Source of the DNA: SHZL01 sp963815185
Lineage (GTDB): Bacteria > Pseudomonadota > Gammaproteobacteria > Xanthomonadales > SZUA-36
Reading direction: 5' to 3'
Assembly (NCBI GenBank): GCA_963815185.1
Contig: CAWFGC010000004.1
Span: forward strand, 248,001 to 312,000
DNA length: 64,000 bases
Shown here: positions 27,624-37,136 of the stretch, in pieces
How the letters are laid out: each line of letters opens with the position of its first letter
How positions within the stretch are numbered: the stretch's first letter is position 1
The notes under the pieces: model-generated
Databases searched by the model: none
Seen by the model: only the letters and a program-made list of their open reading frames with translations
Told to the model about the DNA's origin: nothing
Program-made: the position numbers and the translations under genes

Positions 27624-29875
27624 ATGAACAAGGGTGAAGTTCTTCGTTTAGGCCTGTTTTTCACGATTGCATGCGCCGTTGCAATCCCAGCCAAGGCGCA
27701 AATGGTCATGGAGGAGATCCTCGTGACCGCCCGTAAAAGGGAAGAGTCACTTCAACTTACACCGGTAGCGATCAGCGCGGTGACAAAGGACACCATCGAT
27801 GCGTCCTTTCTCGGTAACGCGTCGAACATTGTCCAGTATTCGCCCAACCTGATCTTCGACCAGATCGATTCCGGCACACCCGGCGGCGGCAGCATCTCGA
27901 TTCGCGGCATCAGCCTGCAGGACGTCGAGAAAACCTTCGACCCTGCGGTTCTGATACATGTCGACGGCATACCGATAGGTAACAATTCCGGTAATGCGAT
28001 TCAGCATGATCGACGTCGAGCGAATCGAAGTCTTGCGCGGTCCGCAAGGCACCCTGTTCGGCAAGAATGCGGTCGGCGGCGTCATCAACATCATCCGCAC
28101 CAAGCCGATCGTCGGTCAGTGGGCCGGCAAGGCGCGGGTTCGGATGGTCGACGGAGATGCCTGGAGCGAGGAAGGTGTACTCAACGTGCCGCTTGGAGAG
28201 ACTTTTGCGGCCAAGCTGAATGTAGCACACCTGGAAACACCCGGTTACTACAAGAACGTAACTACCGGCAGGAAAGACGGCAAGTCTCATGAAAACCGCT
28301 GGGGCATTCATCTGTTGTGGCAGGCCACGGATGATTTCCGCGCCGAGTTTCAATACAACAAATCTGACATGGAAGGATTACTGCCGCCGAGTTTTGGCTA
28401 CCAACAGCCCGCTTACCGTATTGTGTGCCGGTTTTGGAGACTGCGCCGTAAGTGACACATTTGCCGGCTTCAGGTGACCGCACCAAGGGCGCCGGGGATC
28501 TGGTGCCGGACTTCCATTTCGACACCGAGGATTACCAGTTGGACCTGAACTGGCAAATAAACGATACAGCTCGATGCGGTACTTATTGCGGGGCATCGGA
28601 AATCAGACGAGGATGGTTACTACGACTTCGATGGTTCTCCGATCGAGATTTTCCACATCTGGCGACCCAGCAGTTACAAGCAGGACAGCGTTGAGGTCCG
28701 TCTTCAGTACGACAATGGCGACCGGCTCAATATAACCGGCGGCTATTTCTACTGGAATTCAAAGATGCCGATTGGGGAACGAGTCCGACATCTCGCTGTT
28801 TCTGGGCGTGCCGATCGACGGCTGTGGTTTCGACGGCATGCACTTGTCAGGTGCAAACTGGCCTACGCATGCCAGTAAGTCCATTCCTTCTTCTTCGAGG
28901 GCGACTATCGTGTGGCCGATCACTGGGTTGCCACCGCCGGTGCGCGCTACATCAATGAGAAAGAAGATCAAGTTCAGGATGGACACATTGCCTGTTTTCG
29001 GCGGCCTTGTACACTGCCGCCCAGCTGCGGGCAAACGTACTGACGATGACGTCATTTACCGCCTGGGATTGCGCTGGGAGCCCCAGAGATGACCTGATGA
29101 CTTACTTGACCTACTCGACCGGCTTCCGTAGCGGTGGCTTCAGTATTCGCGGCCGCTACTCCGGAGATTTTGGAGACCGGATACAAGCCCGAAACGGTTG
29201 ATAACATCGAACTGGGTTTGAAATCCACAGCGCTGGATGGCCGCCTGCGGTTCAACCTGGCCCTGTTCCATATGAAATACAAGGACATGCAGATCGAGGT
29301 GAACATTCCGGCTCCGGGACTCGGCTACCGGCCAACAGGATGCCGTATTGAATGTCGGATCAGCCACCATGGAGGGCGCGGAACTGGAAATGACCGGGGT
29401 TCTGGGCGACTACTTCAGCGTCGATTTCAATGCCGGTTACCTGGATGCGAAGTACGATACCTTCAACGGCAAGGTCTTCGGTGACCAGGCATTTGGGGCA
29501 GACAACTCCAACCTCGACATGCGCCGGGCGCCCAAGTGGACGTACACGGTTGCGCTGAATTACAAGCAGGATATCGGCACCGGCAATCTGACCGGGCGGG
29601 TGGGCTATAACTGGCGTGATCACTATGAGGGCACCGTATCCAATTTCCCGGGAACCCGGATCGACTCCTTCGGCCTGCTGGACGCGTCACTGAGCTTTCA
29701 GTTTGAGCAATGGCGGATCGGGGTGTTTGGCCGTAACCTCACCGATGAGGATGCATACCAGCACACGTTCGTCGTCGCGCCCAATTCTGACGGCAGTTCG
29801 TTGTTTACTTTTGCCAACCCGCGCCCGCCACGGACCTTTGGTGTCGAGCTGAGTTACACCTTCGGGGATTATTGA
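27624..29875 (+). pseudogene. TonB-dependent outer-membrane receptor, broken by about nine frame changes
   Basis: A receptor of about 750 residues for uptake of a substrate across the outer membrane. It has a cleavable signal peptide (FFTIACAVAIPAKAQ) and the plug opening EEILVTARKREESLQ. It continues with RIEVLRGPQGTLFGKNAVGG, many beta-strand segments such as DSVEVRLQYDNGDRLNITGG, and the terminal FGVELSYTFGDY. The frame changes near 27995, 28420, 28460, 28575, 28775, 28875, 29000-29070, 29160 and 29335, yet each stretch remains receptor-like and collinear. Either it is a recent pseudogene or the read quality was poor here. Confidence 0.85.
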
Positions 29876-29924
29876 GTAGCCTTATGGGCTTGAACGCGAT
29901 GCTTGTTCAGTCCTTGCAAAGAAG

Positions 29925-29958
29925 AACGCCCGGTTCTGCGAGCCGGGCGTTTCTTTTT
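29925..29958 (+). terminator. Rho-independent terminator after the TonB receptor
   Basis: AACGCCCGG (29925-29933), a 9-base loop and CCGGGCGTT (29943-29951) form a perfect 9-bp GC-rich stem followed by TCTTTTT. It lies 50 bp after the receptor stop codon. Confidence 0.85.
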
Positions 29959-29996
29959 AAGATTCCTGCCTTGCAGACTGTAAGTAAAAGCGGTTG

Positions 29997-30542
29997 ATGG
30001 GTATGAACGATCACGAGCGATTGCAGGTCGTGCAGAATGCTTATTTCGTGCAAGACCTGGATGAGGCCATCGAGCGCTGGCATGCGGCTTTCAGGCTGGG
30101 TCCCTTCGTCGTCAGCAGGCATCTGGCGCTTCAACGGTCGATCTACCGTGGATCGCCGGCGCCGCTGGACATTTCCGCGGCGTTTGCGCAATCCGGTGAC
30201 CTGCAGATCGAGCTGCTGTGTCAGCATGATTCCGCGCCATCGATGTTTCACGACATGTTCGGCCCCGGAGAAGAAGGACTGCACCACGTTGCGGTTTTCG
30301 CCAAAGACTACGACGGGTTCATCAGCGATTACCAGTCTCGTGGCTTCGAACTCGCTGCAGAGGTTGGCGCCGGAGAAGGTATGGGCGCAGGCTTCATCGA
30401 TACCCGTGATGTATGGGGCCACATGCTGGAAGTTTATCGTGATGTCCCCGCCATGCGGGCCTTTTATGCCATGGTCGCGGATGCCGCGCGCGACTGGGAC
30501 GGCCGCACCGTCAAGATAGAAGTCAGCGATTTTTCGCGGTAG
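29997..30542 (+). CDS. VOC-superfamily (glyoxalase/bleomycin-resistance-like) protein
   Basis: A protein of about 180 residues with paired beta-alpha-beta-beta-beta modules. It opens NAYFVQDLDEAIERW, and later has GLHHVAVFAKDYDGFI and HMLEVYRD, where His and Glu are the usual metal-ligand positions. VOC enzymes include isomerases, epimerases and extradiol dioxygenases. The likely start is ATG 29997 or ATG 30003. It is 10 bp upstream of an MDR reductase, suggesting one transcript. Confidence 0.83.
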   Translation: MGMNDHERLQVVQNAYFVQDLDEAIERWHAAFRLGPFVVSRHLALQRSIYRGSPAPLDISAAFAQSGDLQIELLCQHDSAPSMFHDMFGPGEEGLHHVAVFAKDYDGFISDYQSRGFELAAEVGAGEGMGAGFIDTRDVWGHMLEVYRDVPAMRAFYAMVADAARDWDGRTVKIEVSDFSR

Positions 30543-30552
30543 CGCCACCATT

Positions 30553-31566
30553 ATGAGAACAAACAAACAAATCGTTCTGGCCGCCCGGCCACAAGGCCCG
30601 GTCAAGGTCTCGGACTTCGCGTTGCATGAGGCCGAGGTTCCGCCGCTCGGGCCCGGGCAATACCTGATCAGGAATCAGTTTCTTTCCATGGACGCGGGCT
30701 TTCGCAAATGGATGAACGAGGGCGCGGACGATAATTATCTGACAGCCATGGAGTTGGGGCGCCCGGTTCAGAGCATGGTTCTTGGCCATGTCATCGAATC
30801 CCGCAATCCTGATTTTCCCGAGGGCAGCGTGGTGCTGGGCAGGACAGCATGGGAATGCTTCAGTATCGCGGGCGGCGAGGATTTCATGACCAGGCTCGAA
30901 CACGACGGTTCCGTGCCGCTGAAGGAATACGTATCGACCATGGGCCCGACCGGCCTGACCGCCTACTTTGGTCTATTCGATGTGGGTAAACCAAAAGCCG
31001 GAGAAGAGGTTCTGGTCAGTGCGGCGGGTGGGGCCGTGGGTTCGGTTGTGGGTCAATTGGCGAAAATTTCCGGGTGTCGCACGGTGGGCATTACCAGTTC
31101 CGGGGAAAAATGCCGCTGGCTGATCGAAGAGCTCGGTTATGATGCCGCCATCAATTACAAAGCGCCGGAAGGCCTGGGTCCTCAGATTGCACGAGAACTG
31201 CCGAACGGCTTTGACATCTATTTTGACAACGTCGGCGGAAGCATGCTGGATGTCGCCATGCAGCATATGAAGGAAAATGCACGCATTGTTCTGTGCGGCG
31301 CAATCGCCGAATATGACAACGTGGGTCAACAAACCCCTGTCCACCACATGTGGGAATTCATCACCAAGCGCGCAACCGCCAGAGGCTTCATGTTTTCCGA
31401 CTATGGCGCGGATTATCCGGCCGCGCTTGCGGAACTGGGCGCATGGATACGCCAGGGCAAATTGAAAAGCGTGATCAATACGTATCAGGGTATCGAGCAG
31501 GCGCCCCAGGCCTTTTGCGACATGATGAACGGCGTCAATCGCGGCAAGAATATCGTGGAACTGTAG
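30553..31566 (+). CDS. NADP-dependent medium-chain oxidoreductase (prostaglandin-reductase/CurA type, zinc-free)
   Basis: A 337-residue MDR enzyme that would reduce the C=C bond of an enone. The N-terminal catalytic domain has RNQFLSMDAGFRKWM, typical of leukotriene-B4-dehydrogenase-like proteins. The Rossmann part has SAAGGAVGSVVGQLAKISG, and FDIYFDNVGGSMLD is another family landmark. Zinc-ligand cysteines are lacking. A close paralogue lies at 32940 on the other strand. Confidence 0.9.
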   Translation: MRTNKQIVLAARPQGPVKVSDFALHEAEVPPLGPGQYLIRNQFLSMDAGFRKWMNEGADDNYLTAMELGRPVQSMVLGHVIESRNPDFPEGSVVLGRTAWECFSIAGGEDFMTRLEHDGSVPLKEYVSTMGPTGLTAYFGLFDVGKPKAGEEVLVSAAGGAVGSVVGQLAKISGCRTVGITSSGEKCRWLIEELGYDAAINYKAPEGLGPQIARELPNGFDIYFDNVGGSMLDVAMQHMKENARIVLCGAIAEYDNVGQQTPVHHMWEFITKRATARGFMFSDYGADYPAALAELGAWIRQGKLKSVINTYQGIEQAPQAFCDMMNGVNRGKNIVEL

Positions 31567-31605
31567 CCAAGCCCGGTCCAGGGGGCCGTACCCAGCGTGC
31601 TCATA

Positions 31606-32052
31606 CTATTGATCGGGGAAAAAGTGTTCCATGATCAGCTTGGTACAGGTGTACTCGCGCAATTTGACCACCTTGCCGTCTTTGAGCTTCCACATCATGC
31701 AGTATTCATTATCGTAGTCTGCCCCCGTCGCTTTCATGGTGGCATGACCCGACGCCCGCACGATGACCCATTCTCCGGCCGGAATCAGTTCATCGACCGT
31801 GAGCTCGATGAAACCGTTCAGGTAGGACGCGACCTCGGCAACAATCCCCAGGTAGGCTTGCTTGCCGCGTAATCTGCGGGATAACGGTGACGTTCCCATA
31901 AGACGGAAATCAAGGTCATCGTCGATTATGGCCAGGAGGCCTTCCACATTCAGATTGCCAATATCCTCGAGCGCCTTGCGCACGATTGCCGTGTTGGTCT
32001 CGTTGAGCTTTACCAGCCGCTCACCTTCAGTCATGTTCGTTGCATCAGGCAT
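31606..32052 (-). CDS. SnoaL-like/NTF2-fold protein
   Basis: An intact 148-residue cone-shaped alpha+beta-barrel protein. It contains IVRKALEDIGNLNVEGLLAI at the N-terminal helices and YDNEYCMMWKLKDGKVVKL, the typical final strands. It lies 15 bp downstream of an SDR gene on the same strand. It may act as an isomerase or hydratase on the SDR's product, or simply bind ligand. Confidence 0.82.
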   Translation of the reverse strand: MPDATNMTEGERLVKLNETNTAIVRKALEDIGNLNVEGLLAIIDDDLDFRLMGTSPLSRRLRGKQAYLGIVAEVASYLNGFIELTVDELIPAGEWVIVRASGHATMKATGADYDNEYCMMWKLKDGKVVKLREYTCTKLIMEHFFPDQ

Positions 32053-32067
32053 GAATATCTCCTTCTG

Positions 32068-32865
32068 TTAGCTTGCGGTGGCGCCGCCATCGACGGAGAA
32101 TGCCGCGCCGGTCGCAAAGCGGCTCTCGTCGGATGCGAGGTAGGCGACAATGGCCGCGATATCGTCCGGGTGTCCCAGGTGCCCGATCGGGTGGGCTGCT
32201 TCAAAACCCGCCAGGGTTGCCTCGGGGTCGTCGACCTGGGCCAGCACCTTGTCGATGATCGCGGTACGGATCGCTCCCGGGTGCAGACTGTTACAGCGTA
32301 TTCCATAGCCGTTCTCGGCACAGTGCAGCGCAATGGACTTGGTCATCAGCGTCACGGCGGCCTTGGCGGCGTTGTAGCCGACGAGGTAGGAATAGGCCTT
32401 GAGGCCCGCCGAGGAAGACATGTTGATGATCGAGCCGCCGCGCTCTTTCATCGTCGCCACGCCAAACTTGCAGCCCAGAAAAACGCCGATCACGTCGATT
32501 TCAAGCTCATGCCGAAAGGCGTCGACATCGAGTTCCTCGATCGAGCCCATCGTCGTGATCCCGGCATTATTGACCAACACATCGAGCTGACCAAAATGCG
32601 TAACGGTCGTCTCCATGGCCGCTTTCCAATCTGCTGCGGAAGTGACATCGAGCAGGTGTGCAAGCGCGCTGGAGCCGATCAGGGCCGACTGTTTCTCCAG
32701 GCCTTCGGTGTCAATGTCCGCCAGCACCACATTGGCGCCTTCCGCTGCCAGGCGCGCAGCTATTGCGGCGCCGAGACCGGAAGCCGCGCCGGTAACCAGT
32801 GCGGTTTTGCCGTGAAGGCGTTCAGGAAAGGGGGGTAGCGCAGAAAAAGTATCGCCGATAGGCAT
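32068..32865 (-). CDS. Short-chain dehydrogenase/reductase (SDR)
   Basis: A 265-residue classical SDR. The cofactor loop is TGAASGLGAAIAARL and the central motif is VNNAGITTMG. The catalytic region has NMSSSAGLKAY and YNAAKAAVTLM, and the end reads SVDGGATAS. An Asp in VVLADIDTEG at the end of the second strand predicts NAD(H) preference. The start at 32865 is chosen for its ribosome-binding site GGAGCGG. The open frame runs 17 codons further. It is followed directly by a SnoaL-like gene. Confidence 0.9.
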   Translation of the reverse strand: MPIGDTFSALPPFPERLHGKTALVTGAASGLGAAIAARLAAEGANVVLADIDTEGLEKQSALIGSSALAHLLDVTSAADWKAAMETTVTHFGQLDVLVNNAGITTMGSIEELDVDAFRHELEIDVIGVFLGCKFGVATMKERGGSIINMSSSAGLKAYSYLVGYNAAKAAVTLMTKSIALHCAENGYGIRCNSLHPGAIRTAIIDKVLAQVDDPEATLAGFEAAHPIGHLGHPDDIAAIVAYLASDESRFATGAAFSVDGGATAS

Positions 32866-32939
32866 GGTTGATCCGCTCCTCTTGCAGTGGTGATCACGAC
32901 GGGCAGGGGGCCGCAACGGCCGGCAGGAATGCCGGGCGC

Positions 32940-33952
32940 TTACACTCTGATCATCAATTTGCCTTTATTACTGCCATCAAAGAGTTTCAGGAAGGCTTGC
33001 GGCGCGTTCTCCAGACCGTCAACGATATCCTCCTTGAACTGGATCTTCCCGCTCTTGACCCATTCAGCCATGATCGGCACGGAGTTGGGGAAGTCGGTAA
33101 AGTACTCGTGGATCAGAAATCCTTCAAGGCGCGCGCATTTGGCCAGTATTTGCCACATATTCCATGGGCCTGGCACTGAACCATCCTCATTTTGAGCGGA
33201 TATCCTGCCGCAAAAAACAATCCTGGCGTGCTGATTGATATTCATCAGCGTCGCGTCAAGTATGGCGCCGCCGACATTGTCAAAATAAACATCGACGCCA
33301 TCCGGGCAATTTGCGGCGATGGCCGCCTCGAGATCGCCGCATTGCCTGTAGTTGATACAGGCATCGAGGCCCAGGTCCTCGACCAGCCAGCGGCATTTCT
33401 CTGCGCTGCCCGCCAGGCCGACCACACGGCATCCCTCGATGCGGGCAATCTGTCCAACAAGCGAACCCACCGCGCCTGCGGCGGCACTGACCAATACCGT
33501 TTCTCCTTTTTTGGGCTGGCCGATTTTCAACAAACCGTAGTAGGCGGTCATGCCCACGGGTCCGACAACGCTGAGGTGGTTGTTGAGCGGTAAGCCCAGG
33601 CTCTCATCGACTGCGAGCAGAAAATATTCGGGGCAGAGTGAATACTCGGACCAACTGCCCAAGCCCGATACTTTGTCCCCGACGCTGAATTTCGCACAGT
33701 TGCTGGCGACGACTTCGCCGGCAACCGTTGCCCAGACGGGCGTGCCCAGCGGAATTGGCGGCAGATAGCTTTTGCTCTCACTCATCCAGTCCCGAATGGC
33801 GGGATCAAGGGAGATAAACCGGTTTTTGACCACGACCATTCCTGGCTCGGGATCTTTGATCGTCGCTTGGCGAAACGCTACATCGTCCTGCAGTCAAGAA
33901 GGCCCGAAGGCCGCCTCAGCAGTATCCACTCCCGGGTGGAAAACTCAGTCAT
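32940..33952 (-). CDS. NADP-dependent medium-chain oxidoreductase, frameshifted near 33890
   Basis: A second zinc-free MDR of the prostaglandin-reductase type. The main frame (to 33839) starts inside the family motif VVVKNRFISLDPAIRDWM and has SAAAGAVGSLVGQIARIEG and DVYFDNVGGAILD. The missing 37 or so N-terminal residues are found upstream in another frame, starting MTEFSTREWILLRRPSGL at 33952 and switching near 33890 to RQATIKDPEPG. The repaired protein is about 337 residues, the same size as the paralogue at 30553. Confidence 0.85.
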
Positions 33953-33979
33953 GGGTCCGTGTCTCCAATATTCGCGGTT

Positions 33980-34376
33980 TCACTTTTGGGCGTGTAATTC
34001 CGCCAGTTTATGCGTATCGAAGTAATACGGTCTCACCTCGCTGATCTTGCCATCGGTAAAATGAAATACTTCCGTCATCGGCATCGTGAAGGCAACGCCC
34101 GCCTTGTTTTTGCCGGAAAATTTCGACACCACGATAACCAGATCGTCGGTTTCCGCCATCGCGTCGACGGTATAGGCCAAGGTCATCCCAGGTACCCACT
34201 ACCGTGTGTACGAGCTGAATATAAGCATCCGGGCCTCGATAGATGCCGGAGTAAGGCAAACACTCCGCTTCGTTCACGATGACATCCGGATGCAGGTAGT
34301 TCTTCATGCGCTCGAAATCGCCGACGGCCATCGCATCAAACATGGCTTGCACGATTTCTTTTTTCGATTGACTCAT
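33980..34376 (-). CDS. SnoaL-like/NTF2-fold protein, frameshifted near 34180
   Basis: A third small NTF2-fold protein, about 131 residues when repaired. It starts MSQSKKEIVQAMFDAMAVGD with HPDVIVNEAECLPYSGIYRG. After VVGTWDD the frame breaks. The other frame carries LAYTVDAMAETDDLVIVVSK to the end, including FHFTDGKISEVRPYYFDT, the typical closing strands. It lies between the MDR and APH genes on the same strand. Confidence 0.77.
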
Positions 34377-34520
34377 AGCATATTCCTTGGTGACTCATGG
34401 GTTAAACGGTACGACTCCGCCAGGGCAATTCCGGCGCCTCTCGCCAAGCCAGTTCATTGTAGCGCGGTAACCGACAAATTTCCGTGCATTTCCCGTGCAT
34501 TCAGATGTTGCCGATCACGC

Positions 34521-35543
34521 TCAATCCTGTCGAATCAATTCAGCAGCCATCGCCGCCAGAGTAGGCGCCAGTGCACCGTATTCGAACGCTTTTCGGCTCG
34601 AGGCATTGCCGTCAATGGCCCGTTTCAGGACGCCCTGAAGTATCGCCGCAAATCGGAAGAAACCAAATACCAGATAAAAATTCCAGTGGGGGATTCCATC
34701 CAGGCCTCGTCTTTCGCAGTACCGGGCCACATAGGCCTCTTCACTGGGGATGCCAAGGGCGTTGCGATCGACGTCACCGAGGCCCGCAATCACGGCATCC
34801 TGGCCCAGACGCAACTGCATGCACTGGTACGCCAGATCCGAATAGGGGTGACCAAGGGTCGACAGCTCCCAATCCAGCAGCGCCAGCGCACGAGGCTGCG
34901 TGGGATGAAATATGAGGTTGTCGAGCCGGTAGTCGCCATGAATCAGGCTGACTTTACCGTCGTCTTGCGGCATGTTGGCGGGCAGCCATTCAATCAGCCG
35001 GTCCATCGCTTCGATGGTTTCAGTCTCCGATGCTCTGTACTGCTTGCTCCAACGACTGATCTGCCGCTCAAAAAAATTGCCGGGATGACCATAGTCGCCA
35101 AGGCCTACGGCCTCGACTTTCACATCGTGCAGTGCAGCCAGAACGCGGTTCAGCTCATCATATATGCCCGCCCTCTGAGCCTTGTCCAGTTCGGGCAGGG
35201 CGGGGTTCCAGAATATGCGGCCCTGTTCGTAACTCATGACATAGAACATGCCGCCGATCAGGTCACGGTCTTCACACAGGTGAAAGGCGCGGGCTACCGG
35301 CACCGCGGTCGCCTGCAATGCATTGATCACCCGGTACTCCCGGTCCACCGCGTGGGCTGATTTCAACAATTGTCCCGGGGGCTGCTTGCGCAAAACATAC
35401 TGGCCGGAATCTGCTGTCAGCAGAAAAGTCGGATTCGACTGGCCACTGGAAAACTTCTTCGCGCTTTTCAGCCCTTTGAAGCCTTTGATACGGGCTTCCA
35501 AATAGGGGCCCAAGACGTCCAGGTTCAGTTGATCAATGGTCAT
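34521..35543 (-). CDS. APH-family phosphotransferase (ACAD10/LvaA-like acyl-CoA hydroxyl kinase)
   Basis: A 340-residue aminoglycoside-phosphotransferase-fold kinase. The N-lobe has SSGQSNPTFLL, the catalytic loop is HGDYRLDNLIFHP, and the metal-binding segment is LLDWELSTLGHPYSDLAY. It lies 6 bp after an acyl-CoA dehydrogenase of the ACAD10/11 type. In mammals the two functions are fused, and in Pseudomonas LvaA and LvaC are separate. There the kinase phosphorylates the 4-hydroxyl of 4-hydroxyacyl-CoA. The same role is inferred here. Confidence 0.85.
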   Translation of the reverse strand: MTIDQLNLDVLGPYLEARIKGFKGLKSAKKFSSGQSNPTFLLTADSGQYVLRKQPPGQLLKSAHAVDREYRVINALQATAVPVARAFHLCEDRDLIGGMFYVMSYEQGRIFWNPALPELDKAQRAGIYDELNRVLAALHDVKVEAVGLGDYGHPGNFFERQISRWSKQYRASETETIEAMDRLIEWLPANMPQDDGKVSLIHGDYRLDNLIFHPTQPRALALLDWELSTLGHPYSDLAYQCMQLRLGQDAVIAGLGDVDRNALGIPSEEAYVARYCERRGLDGIPHWNFYLVFGFFRFAAILQGVLKRAIDGNASSRKAFEYGALAPTLAAMAAELIRQD

Positions 35544-35549
35544 TGGTCA

Positions 35550-36774
35550 TCACTGCGCATAGCGCTGGATGATCTGCTTTCCCAGCGCCATTTGATGGAC
35601 CTGGTCCGGGCCATCGGCCTGGCGGCACCAGCGAGCATAGCTGAAGGCCTCCGCCATAAAATAGTCTGCAGTCAAACCGCCGGCACCGTGCATTTGCATA
35701 CAGCGATCAATAATGGTTTGCACCATCAGCGGAACTGTGGATTTGCTGGCGGCAATCATATCCCGCGCCTCCCGGGGGCCCACCTGATCCATTTTCGCGC
35801 ATGTTTTCAGGACCAACAGGCGCGCCATCTCGATTTCCGAGAAACTCCGGGCAATGTCTTCACGAACCGACTGGTGCTCGCTGAGTAAATGGCCAAAAGT
35901 TGTGCGGGAATTGACACGTTTGCAGGCTTGCTCCAATGCGCGCTGCGCCGCACCGATCAGCCGCATGCAGTGATGCATGCGGCCCGGCCCCAGGCGGCCC
36001 TGGGCAATTTCAAAACCCCGTCCTTCGCCCAGCAGCACATTTTTCAATGGCACACGGACGTTGGTGAAAAGGATTTCCCCGTGACCGATAGGGGCATCAT
36101 CGTAACCCAGCGTCGTCAGTGGGCGAACCAATTGCAGTCCGGGCGTATCCTTTGGCACCAACACTTGTGTTTGTTGCTTGTGGCGACTGGGATTGTCCGG
36201 GTCGGACTTGCCCATCACAATGAAAATCCTGGTGCGCTCATGCAGCGCTCCAGTGATAAACCACTTGCGTCCATTGAGTACCCACTCGTCGCCGTCGCGC
36301 GTAATACTCAGCTCGATATTGGTCGCATCGCTGGAAGCTACCTGCGGCTCGGTCATGGCATAGGAAGAACGGATGTCACCCTGCAAAAGGGGTGTCAACC
36401 ACTGCTCCTGCTGTTCCCTGGTTGCGTATTTCATCAGCACTTCCATGTTGCCGGTATCCGGTGCATTACAGTTAAACACCTCCGGCGACCAAAGGACCCG
36501 GCCCATCAATTCTGCCAATGGGGCGTAATCCAGGTTGCTCAAACCGCCAACTTCACTGAATTGGGCGTGGCTTTCCGGTACGAACAGATTCCACAGCCCG
36601 GCCGCCTTTGCTTTTTCTTTAAGTTCATCCATCAGTGGTACAGGCGCAAACCTGTTTTCTGCGGCATCCAGCTGCTTTCGCATAGGCCTGCTCATTGGGG
36701 TAGATGTGCTCATCCATGAAAGCGCCCAGTTTGTCCAGAAGCTGCCTGGACTTCTCAGAATATTCAAAGTTCAT
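35550..36774 (-). CDS. Acyl-CoA dehydrogenase (ACAD10/11, LvaC-like), frameshifted near 36680
   Basis: An FAD enzyme of about 408 residues. The main frame has YAMTEPQVASSDATNIE, MHGAGGLTADYFMAE and the DGPDQVH ending that marks the ACAD10/11 group. The apparent N terminus of the uninterrupted frame is not family-like. The correct one starts at 36774 as MNFEYSEKSRQLLDKLGAFM and switches frame near 36680 before QLDAAENRF. It partners the downstream APH kinase, so a 4-hydroxyacyl-CoA or phosphoacyl-CoA substrate is the best guess. Confidence 0.87.
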
Positions 36775-36896
36775 TACGCTCACTCCATATTCTTGCGTGT
36801 TTCTGTTGTCATTGGTTTCCTGTATTTGGCATTTTACAGCCTTGGCATGGCGTCCGGATGCGATAGATCACTCCACATTATGAAATAAGCATCGGT

Positions 36897-36995
36897 ATGA
36901 AGTTATCCGGCAAGGTGGCATTGGTGACCGGTGCCTCCGGCTCCATTGTAAATATCGCATCGACAACCTCTTTCTCCTTCTCGGCTTGCCCTGAT
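36897..36995 (+). pseudogene. Remnant of an SDR gene with internal deletion
   Basis: MKLSGKVALVTGAS is a textbook SDR N terminus. It is followed at once by GSIVNIASTTSFSFSA, which is the catalytic-serine strand normally about 120 residues later. The middle of the gene is therefore missing, apparently in frame. Only weak similarity continues, as far as AKAVVG near 37036. The frame stays open into the UbiD gene at 37137, but the remnant is not part of that protein. Confidence 0.65.
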
Positions 36996-37136
36996 TGCGC
37001 CGGGGTGCGAAGGTCCCGAGCGAAAGCCGTTGTCGGCTGCCACTACTTGCAGCAACCGGCCAATAAGTGTTTAATCCTTTCGGTCCGCTATTCAGGGAAA
37101 AACCGGACACCGCTGATTCCCCTTGAGGAGATAACG

